Positions 9,601-20,392 of a stretch of DNA of 64,000 bases are shown in pieces. Both the position numbers and the translations under genes were made by a program. Source of the DNA: Agapetus fuscipes (lineage: Eukaryota > Arthropoda > Insecta > Trichoptera > Glossosomatidae). The stretch is taken from the NCBI GenBank assembly GCA_951799405.1, contig OX637344.1, positions 372,001 through 436,000 of the forward strand, in the 5' to 3' direction. The notes below the pieces were generated by a model. That model saw only the letters and a program-made list of their open reading frames with translations, ran no database searches and was not told the DNA's origin. How positions within the stretch are numbered: position 1 is the stretch's first letter; every line of letters starts with the position of its first letter.

Positions 9601-9660
9601 ATAATGTCAGCGATGTCAGCCGACTGACGTCATACATTAATGTGGTTACAAGATAGGTAA
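9601..9660. promoter_or_regulatory. Candidate bidirectional promoter with CRE
   Basis: A palindromic TGACGTCA lies at 9625-9632 between the phosphatase gene (minus) and the THAP gene (plus). On the plus side 'caagatag' followed by gtaaat (9655) is a possible donor of a noncoding THAP exon. No TATA box is obvious. Confidence 0.4.
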
Positions 9661-10468
9661 ATTTCCTTATATGACTTCATTATGAAACAAAAAAGTTGAA
9701 TTATATAGGCATATTAAAAAAAAATGATTGCCAAATTTATTACTTCTTATAAAATCGATGTGAAATCAAGGTTTCATTTAATGTTTTTACATGTTAGGTA
9801 AAGCAAATAAATTTTAGGGAAATTATTTTGTGCAGCGCTATCCCATCATAACCAAACAAAAATCGGACGCCCAACTGTCAGACAATGTTATTATTTTTTT
9901 CTGTATCTTTAATATATAATAGACTTTATACGGCGTAAAAGCGCGTTTATTCGTTTTATGACTTCATTTTCCTCTCACGTCAGTAATTGCAGTTTTTTCT
10001 TGGTCTGTGTATTTTTTTTTACTGTTCATAGTTTTACACCTTGGACTGCTAATGAAATAAGGTAAATGTTCAGAAAAGTGTTTATTTTTGGTGCCGTAAT
10101 TCTTCTCGTATGAGTGTTCAGTAATCAGCCCCCTACGTCAGTCATTATTATGAAGAAAACCTCTGTTCTGTGCATCAAGCAACAACTCCTCCACTTGTCT
10201 TATTCCAGTAGCATCTTGAATACTGCACCGCCATGGAATATGCTTCCTGCCTGCTTCAAGTTGACCCTATACCTTGGCCTGTATCAGTACATCTAGGTGG
10301 ATATAGAAAGTGCGCACACTAGACAGTTTTGGTTGATTGCTGTTTGCTTGTCTTTTAAAGCGGTCCCTAGACTTGCAATGTGGGTGGCACAATATTTTGA
10401 CAGTGGCCCCTACACGGTCAATCTACGCTTCTACACTTACTTCATCAATCACCACTTATGCCCGTTTA

Positions 10469-10782
10469 ATAATAATAATATTAGGATGATTTATTCGGTG
10501 AGCGCTGTTTTTGTGTGACTCACACCTCAAGAGTCCTCTGCGAGCTTGGTCGTCGCTATAGAAGGCGCCGATTCTCAAGCTAGACCCAGTTGCCTAAGGC
10601 TGGATGGACCTTTGGTGACCGGTCTTTGGTGAAGGTACCTAAGTATACGAATATTTCAACCCAGCGAATACCATATTTGAAAATTAAATGATATATTTTC
10701 TGTGCTCCACCGGGATTCAAACCCACGACCTACCGATTACGAGTCCGAAGCGCTAACCATGAGACTATGGACCGATCAGTGA
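10469..10782 (-). repeat. SINE-B copy with (TAA)n tail
   Basis: The reversed tail 'aataataataatattagga' leads to 'gagcgctgtttttgtgtg' and then the head 'tggaccgatc'. Confidence 0.8.
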
Positions 10783-11049
10783 CTCATTAGTTTGTCAAAC
10801 TGCGCGTTTATGGAATAACGTAGCCGTACCTGTGTTCCCATCCCAATATACAATCACTGTTTATTCAAAACCAACATCAATTGCTACTCCTTCCCAGTGT
10901 CCTTCGACTGTTGATAGGATAGATCTTACCATATCTATTGAAGATAGTACGGAATAAAACATGGAGGCGTATCAACAGTTGATTCATTTTATATGGAACT
11001 ACTGATTAGCTTTCAAAGTCTTTGTATTTGAATTGTACAGAAAAACGGT

Positions 11050-11376
11050 CCTACGCAACTAAGCTACACATATTGTGTAACTTCTTGCCTACGTTATCCC
11101 CAAAGGAGTCGCATGTGGCGCTTTGGGACCTATTTATTTTTACGGGTAAGGGGGCCGGCCTCACCCCAACTACTTCAGTTAAAGTGATGGTTTCCCAGCT
11201 CCTGAGGGGGCTGGTTCTCATTTCTTGTGAAGGCTGAGTAAACTTTGCCTATATTTATTTTGGGTTTGAAATTAACACCGAAACGGGAAATAATTTCTGA
11301 CACTTTCGGTGGGGATGGAACCCTTGCTGTCCGCATGGAATACGAGTATTCTACCAACTTAGCTAACGACTGGTCT
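11050..11376 (-). repeat. SINE-C copy
   Basis: Runs from 'cgcaactaagctacacatat' (reversed 3' end) to 'cttagctaacgactgg' (reversed tRNA-like head). The middle has the typical 'tttcccagctcc' and 'gtgaaggctgagtaaac' blocks. Confidence 0.8.
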
Positions 11377-11446
11377 AAAACGAAAAAAAAAACACTTGAT
11401 TGTTGCAGCAAAGTTAAAAGGGTTTAATATTTGCAGATAACACAAG

Positions 11447-11659
11447 ATGGGAGGCTGCAGATGTTCATATAAACAGTGTAACAGGTCCTCCGACTCCAAG
11501 ACTCACTTCTTCCACTTTCCCGCCAAGTCGCGGGCGAGGTGCCTGAAGTGGGTGGAGAATGCTGGCAGGCCGGGACTCAGCAGCCTCACAGAGTCTCAGC
11601 TGCGCAACAAAGTCGTCTGCCAGTACCACTTCAAACCACACATGTTCATGAACTTCAAG
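11447..11659 (+). CDS. THAP gene exon 1 (C2CH finger)
   Basis: 71 codons starting MGGCRCSYKQCNRSS and ending FMNFK. The donor is gtgaga at 11660. The context 'cacaagATGG' is good. Confidence 0.9.
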
Positions 11660-13698
11660 GTGAGAAAGTGCTCTGGTTTGTCAGTGTGGTTTTTCTATCA
11701 GCCATAGTTCTTTAACCTTTTCGCTTCTGAATATTCTGGCTGTATGAATACCCCCCCTGTACGGAATACTTTTTTTAAACATTTATTGATTTCCAAACTT
11801 AATTGATTGACAACACTTCAAACTATGTGAACAGTCACATATACTAGTTATTCAAGGACGCCAGCTCAAACTGCTGGGATCCACTGTTTTAGATGCTCAT
11901 GTATAGTACTAACCTTTAGTACTATTGTAGGATTGAAGAATCTATAAAAAGAGTTAACACAGTGTTTGGAGAGCGTGCATTTGCACTTGCTGGCCCTCTG
12001 GCCTGGAACCACCTGCCACATCATGTGAGAGAGCTAGAGGACCATGGAAAGTTCCGGAATGCACTGAAGACAAGCAAATTTCTGGCATCGTTTGCACCAG
12101 CGCCCTTGGAGTGAATACATCACGAAACGGCGCTATAAAGAAATCATCAACTCATCATCATTATAACCTAATAGCTAAAGAGTTTTGCCGACCTTCCCTG
12201 AAACAGGGGTGACATTGGCAAAGTGAACCATTTTTTACAGTATGGGTGGTCAGCCTCATACCAACCTATAAATCAAGGAATACAAATAATAAATAAAATT
12301 AATGTTTATAAAAACAACAAAACCTGAAAAAGAAATCTACAAAAGAGAGTCAATAGGTATACAAAAAATAAAACATAATATTATGAATGTATAAATAAAT
12401 AAATAAGCCGCGAACATTAAAAATCTACATTACAGATTAGCCGCCATTTCTTCCTGTCCTTGCATACTTCTTTCATTTAATCCATTAATTATTATAATAT
12501 TTCCTTTCAGCATGATCGCCTCGTGCATTCTGCTATTCCAACTGAAGATGACACTGAAAAGGCGCCACCTCATGATTGTGAAGTGCTACCTGTGCCCCCT
12601 TATAAGATGTGTGAAGACGAGAATCCAATCATCGCAGACCCCATGGAAGTATCCACAAACACCAGTATTAATCTCGACCCAAATATTTCCTCACTTACCA
12701 GGAGAGATTCAACGATGACTATCAACTTTTCACCTGTCCTGGGCTTGTCATTTATCCCGCCACCTCAAACCAAATCAAAGTTCAGCACACCTTATGTAGA
12801 ACTCCTAACTAGGAACTACAGAAACCCTGGCCTATCAAAAGATTGCATTCAGGAAAGTAAAGAAATATGCCAAGCTCCATCCACTCCAGTTACACCTGCA
12901 AATAATAATAATTTTGATAGTTTAGTTACAGTTCCCGATCAAAGTAAGGGAGTAGAGGTGCAGGAGTATCAAACTGATGCTCTGTTTCAAACTCCTCCGA
13001 AAAAAACACCGGAAACTGTTGTATGTACAGATGATTTGCGGAAATCAACAAATAGGAATGAAATCACTAGAACTCCTCGAAAACAGGTTGATAATGCTGT
13101 ACTGATTATGCTCAAGAATAAGGGAGATGAGGTATCGCTGCAGAGGGCTACTCCGCAAAATCTAAATGTGCAAAACATAAAAGAAACACCGGTGATAAAT
13201 AAGGCGGTGAGTATAACGTTAAGGGAAACAGAGGTGCCAGCTAGTGGAATGGTTGTATCTTCAAAAGTTGGGGAAATACATAAACAGCTGCTGGAATTTT
13301 CTAAGCAGAAAGCAAAACCAAAAGTTCAAATCAGTAAATTCACTATAAAGAAACCGTCGGGTGAGGTGATTACCAGAATTAACCCTCAGTCCTTCCCTAA
13401 GAAAGCAGCCCCTGACGTTTCTCCGCCCATGAATGACTTCATAACACTCATCCAAGAGAATTGTAAAGAGATTGCAGAGCTGAAGAAGATCGTCGCCGAG
13501 CAGAAAGCAGAAAAGATCAAGTTGCGGAGGAAACTGGTGCCCAAGCAAAGGTTTATTGCTCCTAGGAAGATCTCCCGAGCGGGGCTGTATGCTCGGATAG
13601 TTCCGTATTTGAGTCCCAAGGTGGCGTGCATGGTTCATCGAGAAATGTTCCCTTCTATGGTGGAATTGGCAAAGTCGGATCGGAGAAAAAAATATTGA
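11447..13698 (+). CDS. THAP-domain zinc-finger protein
   Basis: THAP proteins bind DNA through a C2CH zinc finger, usually as nuclear regulators. Exon 1 (11447-11659) encodes the finger: cysteines at residues 4, 6 and 11, then WVENAGRP (residues 36-43), then CQYHF (58-62), where C58 and H61 complete the C2CH set. Exon 2 (12511-13698) joins in phase 0 and continues DRLVHSAIPTEDD, an AVPT-like box ending the domain. The predicted protein is 466 residues. The middle is Ser/Thr/Pro-rich and probably disordered. Near 385-425 there is a short coiled coil (ITLIQENCKEIAELKKIVAE), as in many THAP proteins. The start lies 12 bases after a 'tttgcag' acceptor, so a noncoding exon probably precedes it. 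A LINE tail and a LINE-A copy fill the intron. I cannot assign a THAP number. Confidence 0.9.
11935..12175 (+). pseudogene. 5'-truncated CR1/L2-type LINE C-terminus
   Basis: One frame reads RVNTVFGERAFALAGPLAWN, then HLPHHVRELEDHGKFRNALK and on to a stop. This is the conserved C-terminal block (GxRAFSxAxPxxWNxLP...FKxxLK) of CR1/L2-type LINEs. The 3' hairpin GCGCC...GGCGC and an ATC/ATT-rich tail follow. It lies within the THAP intron. Confidence 0.8.
12178..12475 (-). repeat. LINE-A copy in THAP intron
   Basis: Reverse copy. It includes the ORF-end block at about 12430-12475 ('cgccatttcttcctgtcctt') and the 'cagtatgggtggtcagcctc' block. The extreme 3' part is missing. Confidence 0.75.
12511..13698 (+). 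CDS. THAP gene exon 2 (linker and coiled coil)
   Basis: The acceptor is 'ttcctttcag' ending at 12510. 395 codons run to TGA at 13696-13698 in one open frame. No canonical AATAAA is seen in the next 200 bases. Confidence 0.88.
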   Translation, partial: HDRLVHSAIPTEDDTEKAPPHDCEVLPVPPYKMCEDENPIIADPMEVSTNTSINLDPNISSLTRRDSTMTINFSPVLGLSFIPPPQTKSKFSTPYVELLTRNYRNPGLSKDCIQESKEICQAPSTPVTPANNNNFDSLVTVPDQSKGVEVQEYQTDALFQTPPKKTPETVVCTDDLRKSTNRNEITRTPRKQVDNAVLIMLKNKGDEVSLQRATPQNLNVQNIKETPVINKAVSITLRETEVPASGMVVSSKVGEIHKQLLEFSKQKAKPKVQISKFTIKKPSGEVITRINPQSFPKKAAPDVSPPMNDFITLIQENCKEIAELKKIVAEQKAEKIKLRRKLVPKQRFIAPRKISRAGLYARIVPYLSPKVACMVHREMFPSMVELAKSDRRKKY

Positions 13699-13894
13699 AG
13701 GATAAAGTTAAAGATGATTGAAAAAAAAGTGTGAAACAGCTTTACCAAGATTTACGTTTTAAATGATATTGTTAAGTGGGCATACTTGACTTTTATTGTA
13801 ATTTTTCCATGTAGGTATTTATTATTTAAACTACATATTTGTACATCGCAGGTTATCCGGAAAAACCCTTTTATGACAAACGAACGCAAACGCC

Positions 13895-14405
13895 ACTAAG
13901 CAACATGTATAGTGTACTTTTTTGTCTGCGTTATCTCTGAAGGGGTCGCATGTGGCAATTCGGGACCTATTTATTTTTACAGGTAAGTGAGCCAGCCTCA
14001 CATCAACTACCTCAGTTAAAGTAGGGGTTTCCCAGCTCCCAAGAGGGCTGGTTCTCGTTTCTTGTGAAGGCTGAGTCAGCCTTGCGGGTATTTTAATTTG
14101 GGGTTTGAAATAAACACTAAAACGGGAAGTCATTTCTGACACCAATGCAAGTATTCTACTAACTGAGCTATCAACCGGACTTTTTCCAAGCTTGGTTGTT
14201 GCTACAAACCGCCAATTCTCAAGCAAGACCCAGTTGCTATAAGGCTGGATGGACCTTTGGTAAAGGTTTTATGAATTCTTCAACCCAGCGAAGAGCAGTT
14301 TTGAAAATATAATTATGGTATATTTTTGTGTGCTCCGCCGGGATTCAAACCCACAATCTTCCATTGATGAGTTCAAAGCGTTACCACTATACTGTGGACC
14401 GGTCG
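13895..14405 (-). repeat. B-C dimeric SINE
   Basis: SINE-C (13895-14178) and SINE-B (14183-14405) are joined in the same orientation through 'ccggactttttccaagcttg'. The same junction recurs at 40438, 47664 and 43655. Confidence 0.75.
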
Positions 14406-14969
14406 TAAATCTAAAATATGAGATTTCTGAAACTATGAAAGTCAACATGGTAGATACCTTATGCAAAAAAAAATATTAGCAGTATGATTTGAGTTGAAGC
14501 ATGTTTATGTGTTGACATCACAGATCACGGAATATAAAGAGATATGGTTTATTTCTATTGTAGTATCAAAACCAGCTGTCACCGTATTTTCGGTAGGCGG
14601 GAACTAACATTACAATTACAATGGAAGCTAGCGCTTGATTGGTTCAAAAATTTCCAAATGCGATGGATAGAAAGAGCCTAAGCGCCATGAAATCGGGGTC
14701 GCTTACTACATTTTGATCGCGAGTTTTTGAGCTCGCACTCATACACTCACACTCGAATAAAGAATAAAACACATGTAGAGTTGTACAAAGTGGATAATCT
14801 CTGCTAGCTATCGATCGATACTTGTTAATATCGATAATTCAATCTCTGAAGAAATACGTGTTAACATTTATTATTCCTGTATATATTACAAGAATTGAAC
14901 ATAATCAAAACACACAATAATTTAACTTTCAATACAATAAATACTTAACTCATGTATATAATAATTATA

Positions 14970-15066
14970 TTAGGAGGATTTCTTTGATGGGCGCTGTTTT
15001 CGTATGAAACACACCCCAAGAGCCTTCTGTGAACTTGAACGTTGCTATAGAAAGTGCGAATTCTTT
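14970..15066 (-). repeat. SINE-B 3' fragment
   Basis: It has 'attaggaggatttctttgat', 'gggcgctgttttcgt' and 'caagagccttctgtg', all diverged from the SINE-B tail. Confidence 0.6.
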
Positions 15067-15197
15067 AGTTTTGCATTTGCTTAACATCCACAAAAAAAAA
15101 TATATTTATTCTTCATATAATTATTAATATATTGGTCAAAAAGCGGATAGCACTTAACTAATTGTTTTGGAAGTCATAACGTAATAACGGCTTCTAT

Positions 15198-15450
15198 TCT
15201 CCTTGACTGATAGGTTGGTATGAGGCTGACCACCCGTGCTGTAAAAATCAGTTCACTTTTGCCAATGCCACCCCAGTTCAGGGAACGGCGGCAGGAGTTG
15301 CAAGGTTTATGTTCATGTGAGGTTTTGCTTATTTGTATGCTCACATGCAGAATGTGTAGGCGAGAACCTACATGTGCCTGTCTGTGGGCATGCATTTAGT
15401 ATTGAGCCTTAAATGTTAGCATATCTTTGCAGCTTAGATTATAGATAGAT
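15198..15450 (+). repeat. LINE-A 3' end copy
   Basis: From 'ttgactgataggttggtatg' to 'cttagattatagatagatt'. Confidence 0.8.
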
Positions 15451-16554
15451 TCAAATTAAGTATATTGTTACAATAAAAACATAATATAATTAACAAGTAG
15501 TTTTTGTCTTTTCTTGTAACAAATTTCAGAGGTATCGACATTCGACGAACACTATCGCGCAGCACAACTCTAGCGATGCCGTAAACAAAACTGACGCAAT
15601 AAACGACAAACGTCAAATATTTAAATGCTTCAAATATTTAAAACGATTTAAAATGTGCAATGCGGGTGCAATTCATTACTTTAACGGAAAAAAAATAATA
15701 CCATGATCCTTATACTCCTTATTTTGACTGTTATTTTTACACGGTAAAACATAAAAATAAGGCATTTTGATAAAAACCGAGAGCAGTTGCTAGTACAGCG
15801 GTCTAAACGTGACTGCTTTGCGCAAAAATACGGATTTTCGACATGATTGTTTTAATCATATCGGATTTACAAGGGAACGCCCACATGCCATCCCTATGGT
15901 TGACATCATTACAAAAATGCTCCCTGTCTCTCAGGACTAGGGGAAAAGTTATTGAAAAAAATATAAAAAAATCATGCATTATTTCAAACATTTTACATGA
16001 AAAGTTATATTTTGAAAAATATTTTGTACAAAATTATTTAATTTTTAGAGGCTAGTTTTCAAGATTATGATTGGGCTTTTTGATATAAAATTATTTTCTA
16101 TTGAATTTTGATCAGTCATTTGTATTTATTCATTATTTCAGTACTTTTGTATGATACGGATTTATTCAACATTAAGAAAATATACCTGTATATATGTTTG
16201 TAAAAAAAATAAAAAGAACAGCGATATTTTTGGCATTGTTTTTATTCTTATAGATTTTATTCCTTTATTAATTGATCAATATTACAGTACATACATATTA
16301 TCATTGACTTATCATATAAAATTTCAGAAGAGAGATGTAATAAGTATCCACATGTTTCATTTGATATAAGTAGAAAGATATTTAATATTGAAGTAGATAT
16401 GAAGGAATATTGTCTGAGATTAAATACCATGGAAAAAATCATTAAACAATTTAAAATGATGCCTACTTTGTATATGTTACGTAGCTTAATTCTGAATTTA
16501 GGTTTTCTCTCTGTTCCTGATTGATCTGAACAAAAAAGAGAGACAAAAAATTGT

Positions 16555-16690
16555 GACGTCATTGTGTTGCGGGCAGGTATGCAACCCGACGGGCTGCTTT
16601 TCAAAAGCTTAATGAATTTTGCTTTTGGTTGCTAATGACAGTAGTCACATAGACTTGTGATGTTGCTTTGTCGTGGGAAATTTGGAATAT
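16555..16690 (+). repeat. Repeat F, diverged copy
   Basis: It shares 'ggttgctaatgacagtagtc' and the neighbouring 'caacccgacgggctg' region with copies at 22760, 41350, 44875, 58318 and 62640. Confidence 0.4.
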
Positions 16691-16806
16691 AGGTACCGAC
16701 TCAATGTCTACATTATCAACAAATGATTTTTAAAGAAGCTTCCATATTTTTCAGGTCTGCTACACCTAAGAAGGTGGTGCAAAGGTTTTTAGTTGAATAA
16801 ATCGAC

Positions 16807-17055
16807 ACCTTAAAAGGTAAAACTGAATAAGTGACATCTTACGCTAACATGGGTCTCTCAAATAAATGCACCTTTTCCCCTATTTTCTACAAGAGGAAAC
16901 ACTAAATAAGTGCAAAAATCCTGTAGTTTAGAAGTTATTCATGAGCACTTCCTTATAATTAGTTCACTTATGATGAGAAGTTACACCCAATAAAATGTTT
17001 TATCAGCAATTTCGCAAATCAGTGAATCAGCACTTATTCAGTTTTACCTTTAAGG
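16807..17055. mobile_element. MITE-G, intact copy
   Basis: About 250 bp with inverted ends: ACCTTAAAAGGTAAAACTGA at the left and TCAGTTTTACCTTTAAGGT at the right. No coding capacity. Other copies are at 5121, 54177, 2895 and 33780. Confidence 0.75.
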
Positions 17056-17110
17056 TGGCGATATAATCCTAATGGGGCATCCACACGCTTGCGGCAAGCG
17101 CCTTGCGGCT

Positions 17111-17345
17111 AGTAGTCTAAGAGCTAGACGTATGAAACCTTACCTCATCCACTACCAGGCAGAGACATGGTCATGCTGGTAGTTTGCATCGAGTACATGA
17201 TTTTTCACAGATCTGCCTTTTCCTATCCTGGAGCGTTTTGGATCTGTGAAAAAAATCATGTAATCTATGCAAACTACCAGCCTGACCATGTCTCTGCCTG
17301 GTAGTAGATGAGGTAAGGTTTCATACGTCTAGCTCTTAGACTACT
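17111..17345. mobile_element. Foldback MITE matching ends of the 8.5-kb palindrome
   Basis: The arms AGTAGTCTAAGAGCTAGACG and their complement pair over about 100 bp each around a small centre. The arm sequence ('accttacctcat', 'ctaccaggcagagacatggt', 'ttttcctatcctggagcgtt') is the same as the outer ends of the palindrome at 23920-32402. It is flanked by TA on both sides. Confidence 0.8.
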
Positions 17346-17377
17346 ACAGCACCTTTTTAAAATATCTCATTCATGAT

Positions 17378-17465
17378 TAGGAGGGCCCTTGAGGTGTGAC
17401 ATACACAAAAACGGCGCTCTTTTATCATGTATTAAATTTTAATTAAATAAATTATCCTCATATAT
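17378..17465 (+). repeat. SINE-B 3' fragment inside MITE-M
   Basis: It contains 'agggcccttgaggtgtgac' and 'cacaaaaacggcgctc', followed by AT-rich sequence and 'aataaattatcctcat'. Confidence 0.6.
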
Positions 17466-17511
17466 ATATACTAGCCGCAAGGCGCTTGCCGCAAGCGTGT
17501 GGATGCCCCAT

Positions 17512-18084
17512 GACAAATACATTTCAATACTTTTTGATGGCATACATTGCAAAACAATCTTGTAATTTCTTCGCTTGGAGTGTATTTAAATAGTTGGAGT
17601 CCCTTTACTTTATGATTTTTTATTTCCAAATCATTTACTTTATTCTCTACCAGATAAAAATCTCCTTTTCTAATTTTGATATTCCAATGATATATTTAGT
17701 TTCTCAATCAACTAAAATGATATTTAGTTACATTGAACAAGATAAAGTTTCACTGTTTCCTTGTTGAGGTCCCAATTCTGTTAAATTGACAAATTATTTT
17801 CAATTTAGCTATCGACCAGACTCAAATAAATCATCAAATAAACCCTGCGACTAATGAAATTGGTAAAATAATTATTTTCTATAGAACACGCTATATTTCT
17901 ATTCTGACTAGAAATATAGCCAATATTCTGACTAGAAAAAACCAATATAATACCATTGACTTTATAATAATAATATGAGTCTAAGTCATCTCAAAGACTC
18001 TTGCTCTTAAGAGCTCGCAAACAGGTGGGTCTTCAACCTTTTTCTATAAGATGGCATATTCTCTTCAGATGGCATTTCTGTCTC
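17512..18084. other. AT-rich stretch, nothing recognised
   Basis: No splice-bounded frame, RNA or named repeat is seen. A short local duplication 'ttctgactagaaatatagcc' / 'ttctgactagaaaa' occurs near 17900-17940. Confidence 0.4.
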
Positions 18085-18340
18085 TGGTATGGTCAAGCAG
18101 ATAAGGCGTTGGCACTCGAATATGCGTTATTGAAACAATTGCAAGTTCAAACTCCGCCTACGTCGTCTCCTATAGACAATAATCTTGACCCTGGTTCAAC
18201 AGATGTCATTGGGTAATTGTTAATTAATAATTCATTAAAATATTAAACAATGAATAATTGATTGATAATTTTAATACCTGTTTCTGGCCTGGCAAAATAG
18301 GTTGGTGAATTGCATTTCTCTTCACAAATATTTATGAATA
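18085..18340 (+). repeat. SINE-H copy
   Basis: The head reads 'tggtcaagcagataaggcgt' with a degenerate B box ('agttcaaactccgcc'). It then has 'gaccctggttcaacagatgt' and the tail 'aggttggtgaattgcatttc'. Confidence 0.7.
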
Positions 18341-18374
18341 AAAACTCGATATATTAAATATTATTGTGAAAATA

Positions 18375-18475
18375 AACTACGTTAAACAAAAAATAGCTTT
18401 ATTTAAAAAAAATGAATTTTCACTGTGTGAATACACAAACCCTACAAAATTTAAAAATAAAATGAGTTAGACCTC
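18375..18475 (+). repeat. PLE 5' ORF start fragment
   Basis: ATGAATTTTCACTGTGTGAA at 18411 follows an A-rich leader, as at the PLE starts at 2645, 5279 and 20462. Confidence 0.45.
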
Positions 18476-18897
18476 GTAAGTCCTACTCAGTTTTTGAAAT
18501 ATATTTTATTCTTAAAATACAATATTTTTGAAGGGAAAAATTTATATCTCGTATATATTTCTTAATATTCCTACATTACAAGTTACTTATATAATAATAT
18601 TTTAAAAATTGTTTCGTTTATAAGTATGGTCCAAGATTTATTTTCACAGATTTCATGAGCAATTTCAGAGAATAAATACATTCATTTCTTTACCTACTTT
18701 AAATATTCTTTTAAAATGATTAATATTTCTAAATCAAATCCTAAAAATCTCTCCTTTTACAATGAATATGATAAAATTTAGAAAAAGTAAATAAAAATAG
18801 ATTTCATAAAATTAAATATAATTAATCTTACAATTAACCCTTTGAAGACTGCCATGTTTATTTAAGCAATTTATTTTTATTGGATTCCAAAATTGAA

Positions 18898-19120
18898 TCG
18901 GTTGGTATGAGGTTGAGCATCCGCATTGTAAAAAAGGTTCACTTTTTCCAATACCAGGCGACAAAAGTAGAGTTTAAGTTTATTTTAGGTATAAGTTTTA
19001 TTTTGTAAGTGCGCGTGCAGCATATGTAAGCGCAAACTTACTTGGTTTGTTGGTTTGTGTAATGCATGGAAGTCTACATCTGAATTTTTTAAATATATTT
19101 GCAACTTAGATAATAGATAA
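18898..19120 (+). repeat. LINE-A 3' end, old diverged copy
   Basis: Recognised by 'ggttggtatgaggttgagca', 'aaaaaaggttcacttt' and 'gcaacttagataatagata'. Confidence 0.6.
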
Positions 19121-19524
19121 GGAACCGTCCACCAATAATGATTCAGACTATGGATTGGCACAATATTTGAAATTTGAATTTTTTTTGTTGGGTAAACGTC
19201 ACAGATAATAAAGGACCTTAGAGTGTTATTCTCAAACACCAAAGCCATTGCTAATCCACAGCCTACTGCCCACAGCCAGTGAATTTTCCATAACAAAAAT
19301 TGATGTACCTCAGATCATCCATGGATCAAATGTTCGGTGAATAGCACTGTTAGAAGCTTACAAAATGATTTATTAGTTAACCTTTTCCTTAGTAACCGAG
19401 CTGTGTTATATCACAAGTTTTTTGTCTATGGAATTTGCGCCGAGTCCATCTTGCTGCTTATATTAGCTGCTTTTCTTATTTAAGGTTTGTCCAAAATATT
19501 GATGGGTTTAAGTAAAAGCATGTG

Positions 19525-19897
19525 CATTTCTAATGTTGGTGTATTCATTTGCTACATTTTTTGCATAGGAATTTTTTGATTTTTTTTGTATAGATTTCTT
19601 TGTAAGGTTTTGTTCTTTTTTATATTTAAATATAATTTATTATTCATATTCCTTGACTTATAGGTTGGTATGAGGCTGACCACCCATACTGTAAAAAATG
19701 GTTCACTTTGCCAATGTCACCCCTGTTTCAGGGAAGGTCGGCAAAAGTTGTGGGGCTTATGTTCATTTGAGGTTTGGATTTTATTTGTAAGTACACATTC
19801 AGCATTTGTAAGCGCGAACTACACTTGTTGGTTTGTGGGCATACATCTGAGAGCTTTAAATGAATATATCCTTGCAACTTAGATTATAGATTATATT
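19525..19897 (+). repeat. LINE-A 3' UTR copy
   Basis: The spacer 'tctaatgttggtgtattcat' and the common block are almost identical to 48565-48935, suggesting recent spread of this subfamily. Confidence 0.8.
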
Positions 19898-20314
19898 ATT
19901 ATTAATGTGCAATTATGTAAGTGATAAACCATAAAGCTTTACTGTTTCTCCAATAGATGTCAGAAGGAGTCAGACAGACATAATCATCGTTCAAGGGTCA
20001 GACAGACATAATCATAGTGGCCTTATCACAGGGTCTGAAACGATTGCATTTTTTTGTTTATAAATTTGTCTTCAAGGGCTTAAGATGTTACTTTTTAATA
20101 TGAATATTTTTGGACTTCTATTTAATTCCAAAATGGATAACTTGGGACGTAGATATAGGACGTTACTTATTTTATAATATTGTAGATATAAAGTACATTT
20201 TTAAACACAAGTTGAGAAGTAGAAGTCATTACCTGTATAGGTACATATTAAACATAAATTTAAAATAAAAATACAATTAAAATTCGTTTATGGGTTTATT
20301 TTATGCACAACCAG

Positions 20315-20342
20315 TTTCAGGAGCTATATCTCCCATCTTCAG
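20315..20342 (-). ncRNA. Hammerhead-like core, minus strand
   Basis: CTGAAGA, a GGAG/CTCC stem with ATATAG loop, then GAAAC. The outer stems were not tested. Confidence 0.5.
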
Positions 20343-20361
20343 GTGTAAAATTATACTAAAA

Positions 20362-20392
20362 CTGAAGATGGCAGGTTCTTCTTCTCTCGAAA
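20362..20392 (+). ncRNA. Hammerhead-like core, plus strand
   Basis: CTGAAGA and GAAAC with an imperfect intervening stem. It lies about 20 bp from the opposed motif. Confidence 0.45.

Larger units (their letters stand above)
17072..17511. mobile_element. MITE-M with about 40-bp perfect inverted ends
   Basis: The left end (17072-17113) and right end (17470-17511) are exact reverse complements over about 40 bp, starting ATGGGGCATCCACACGCTTG. Inside are a foldback MITE (17111-17345) and a SINE-B fragment. No transposase is visible, so it is non-autonomous. Confidence 0.75.
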
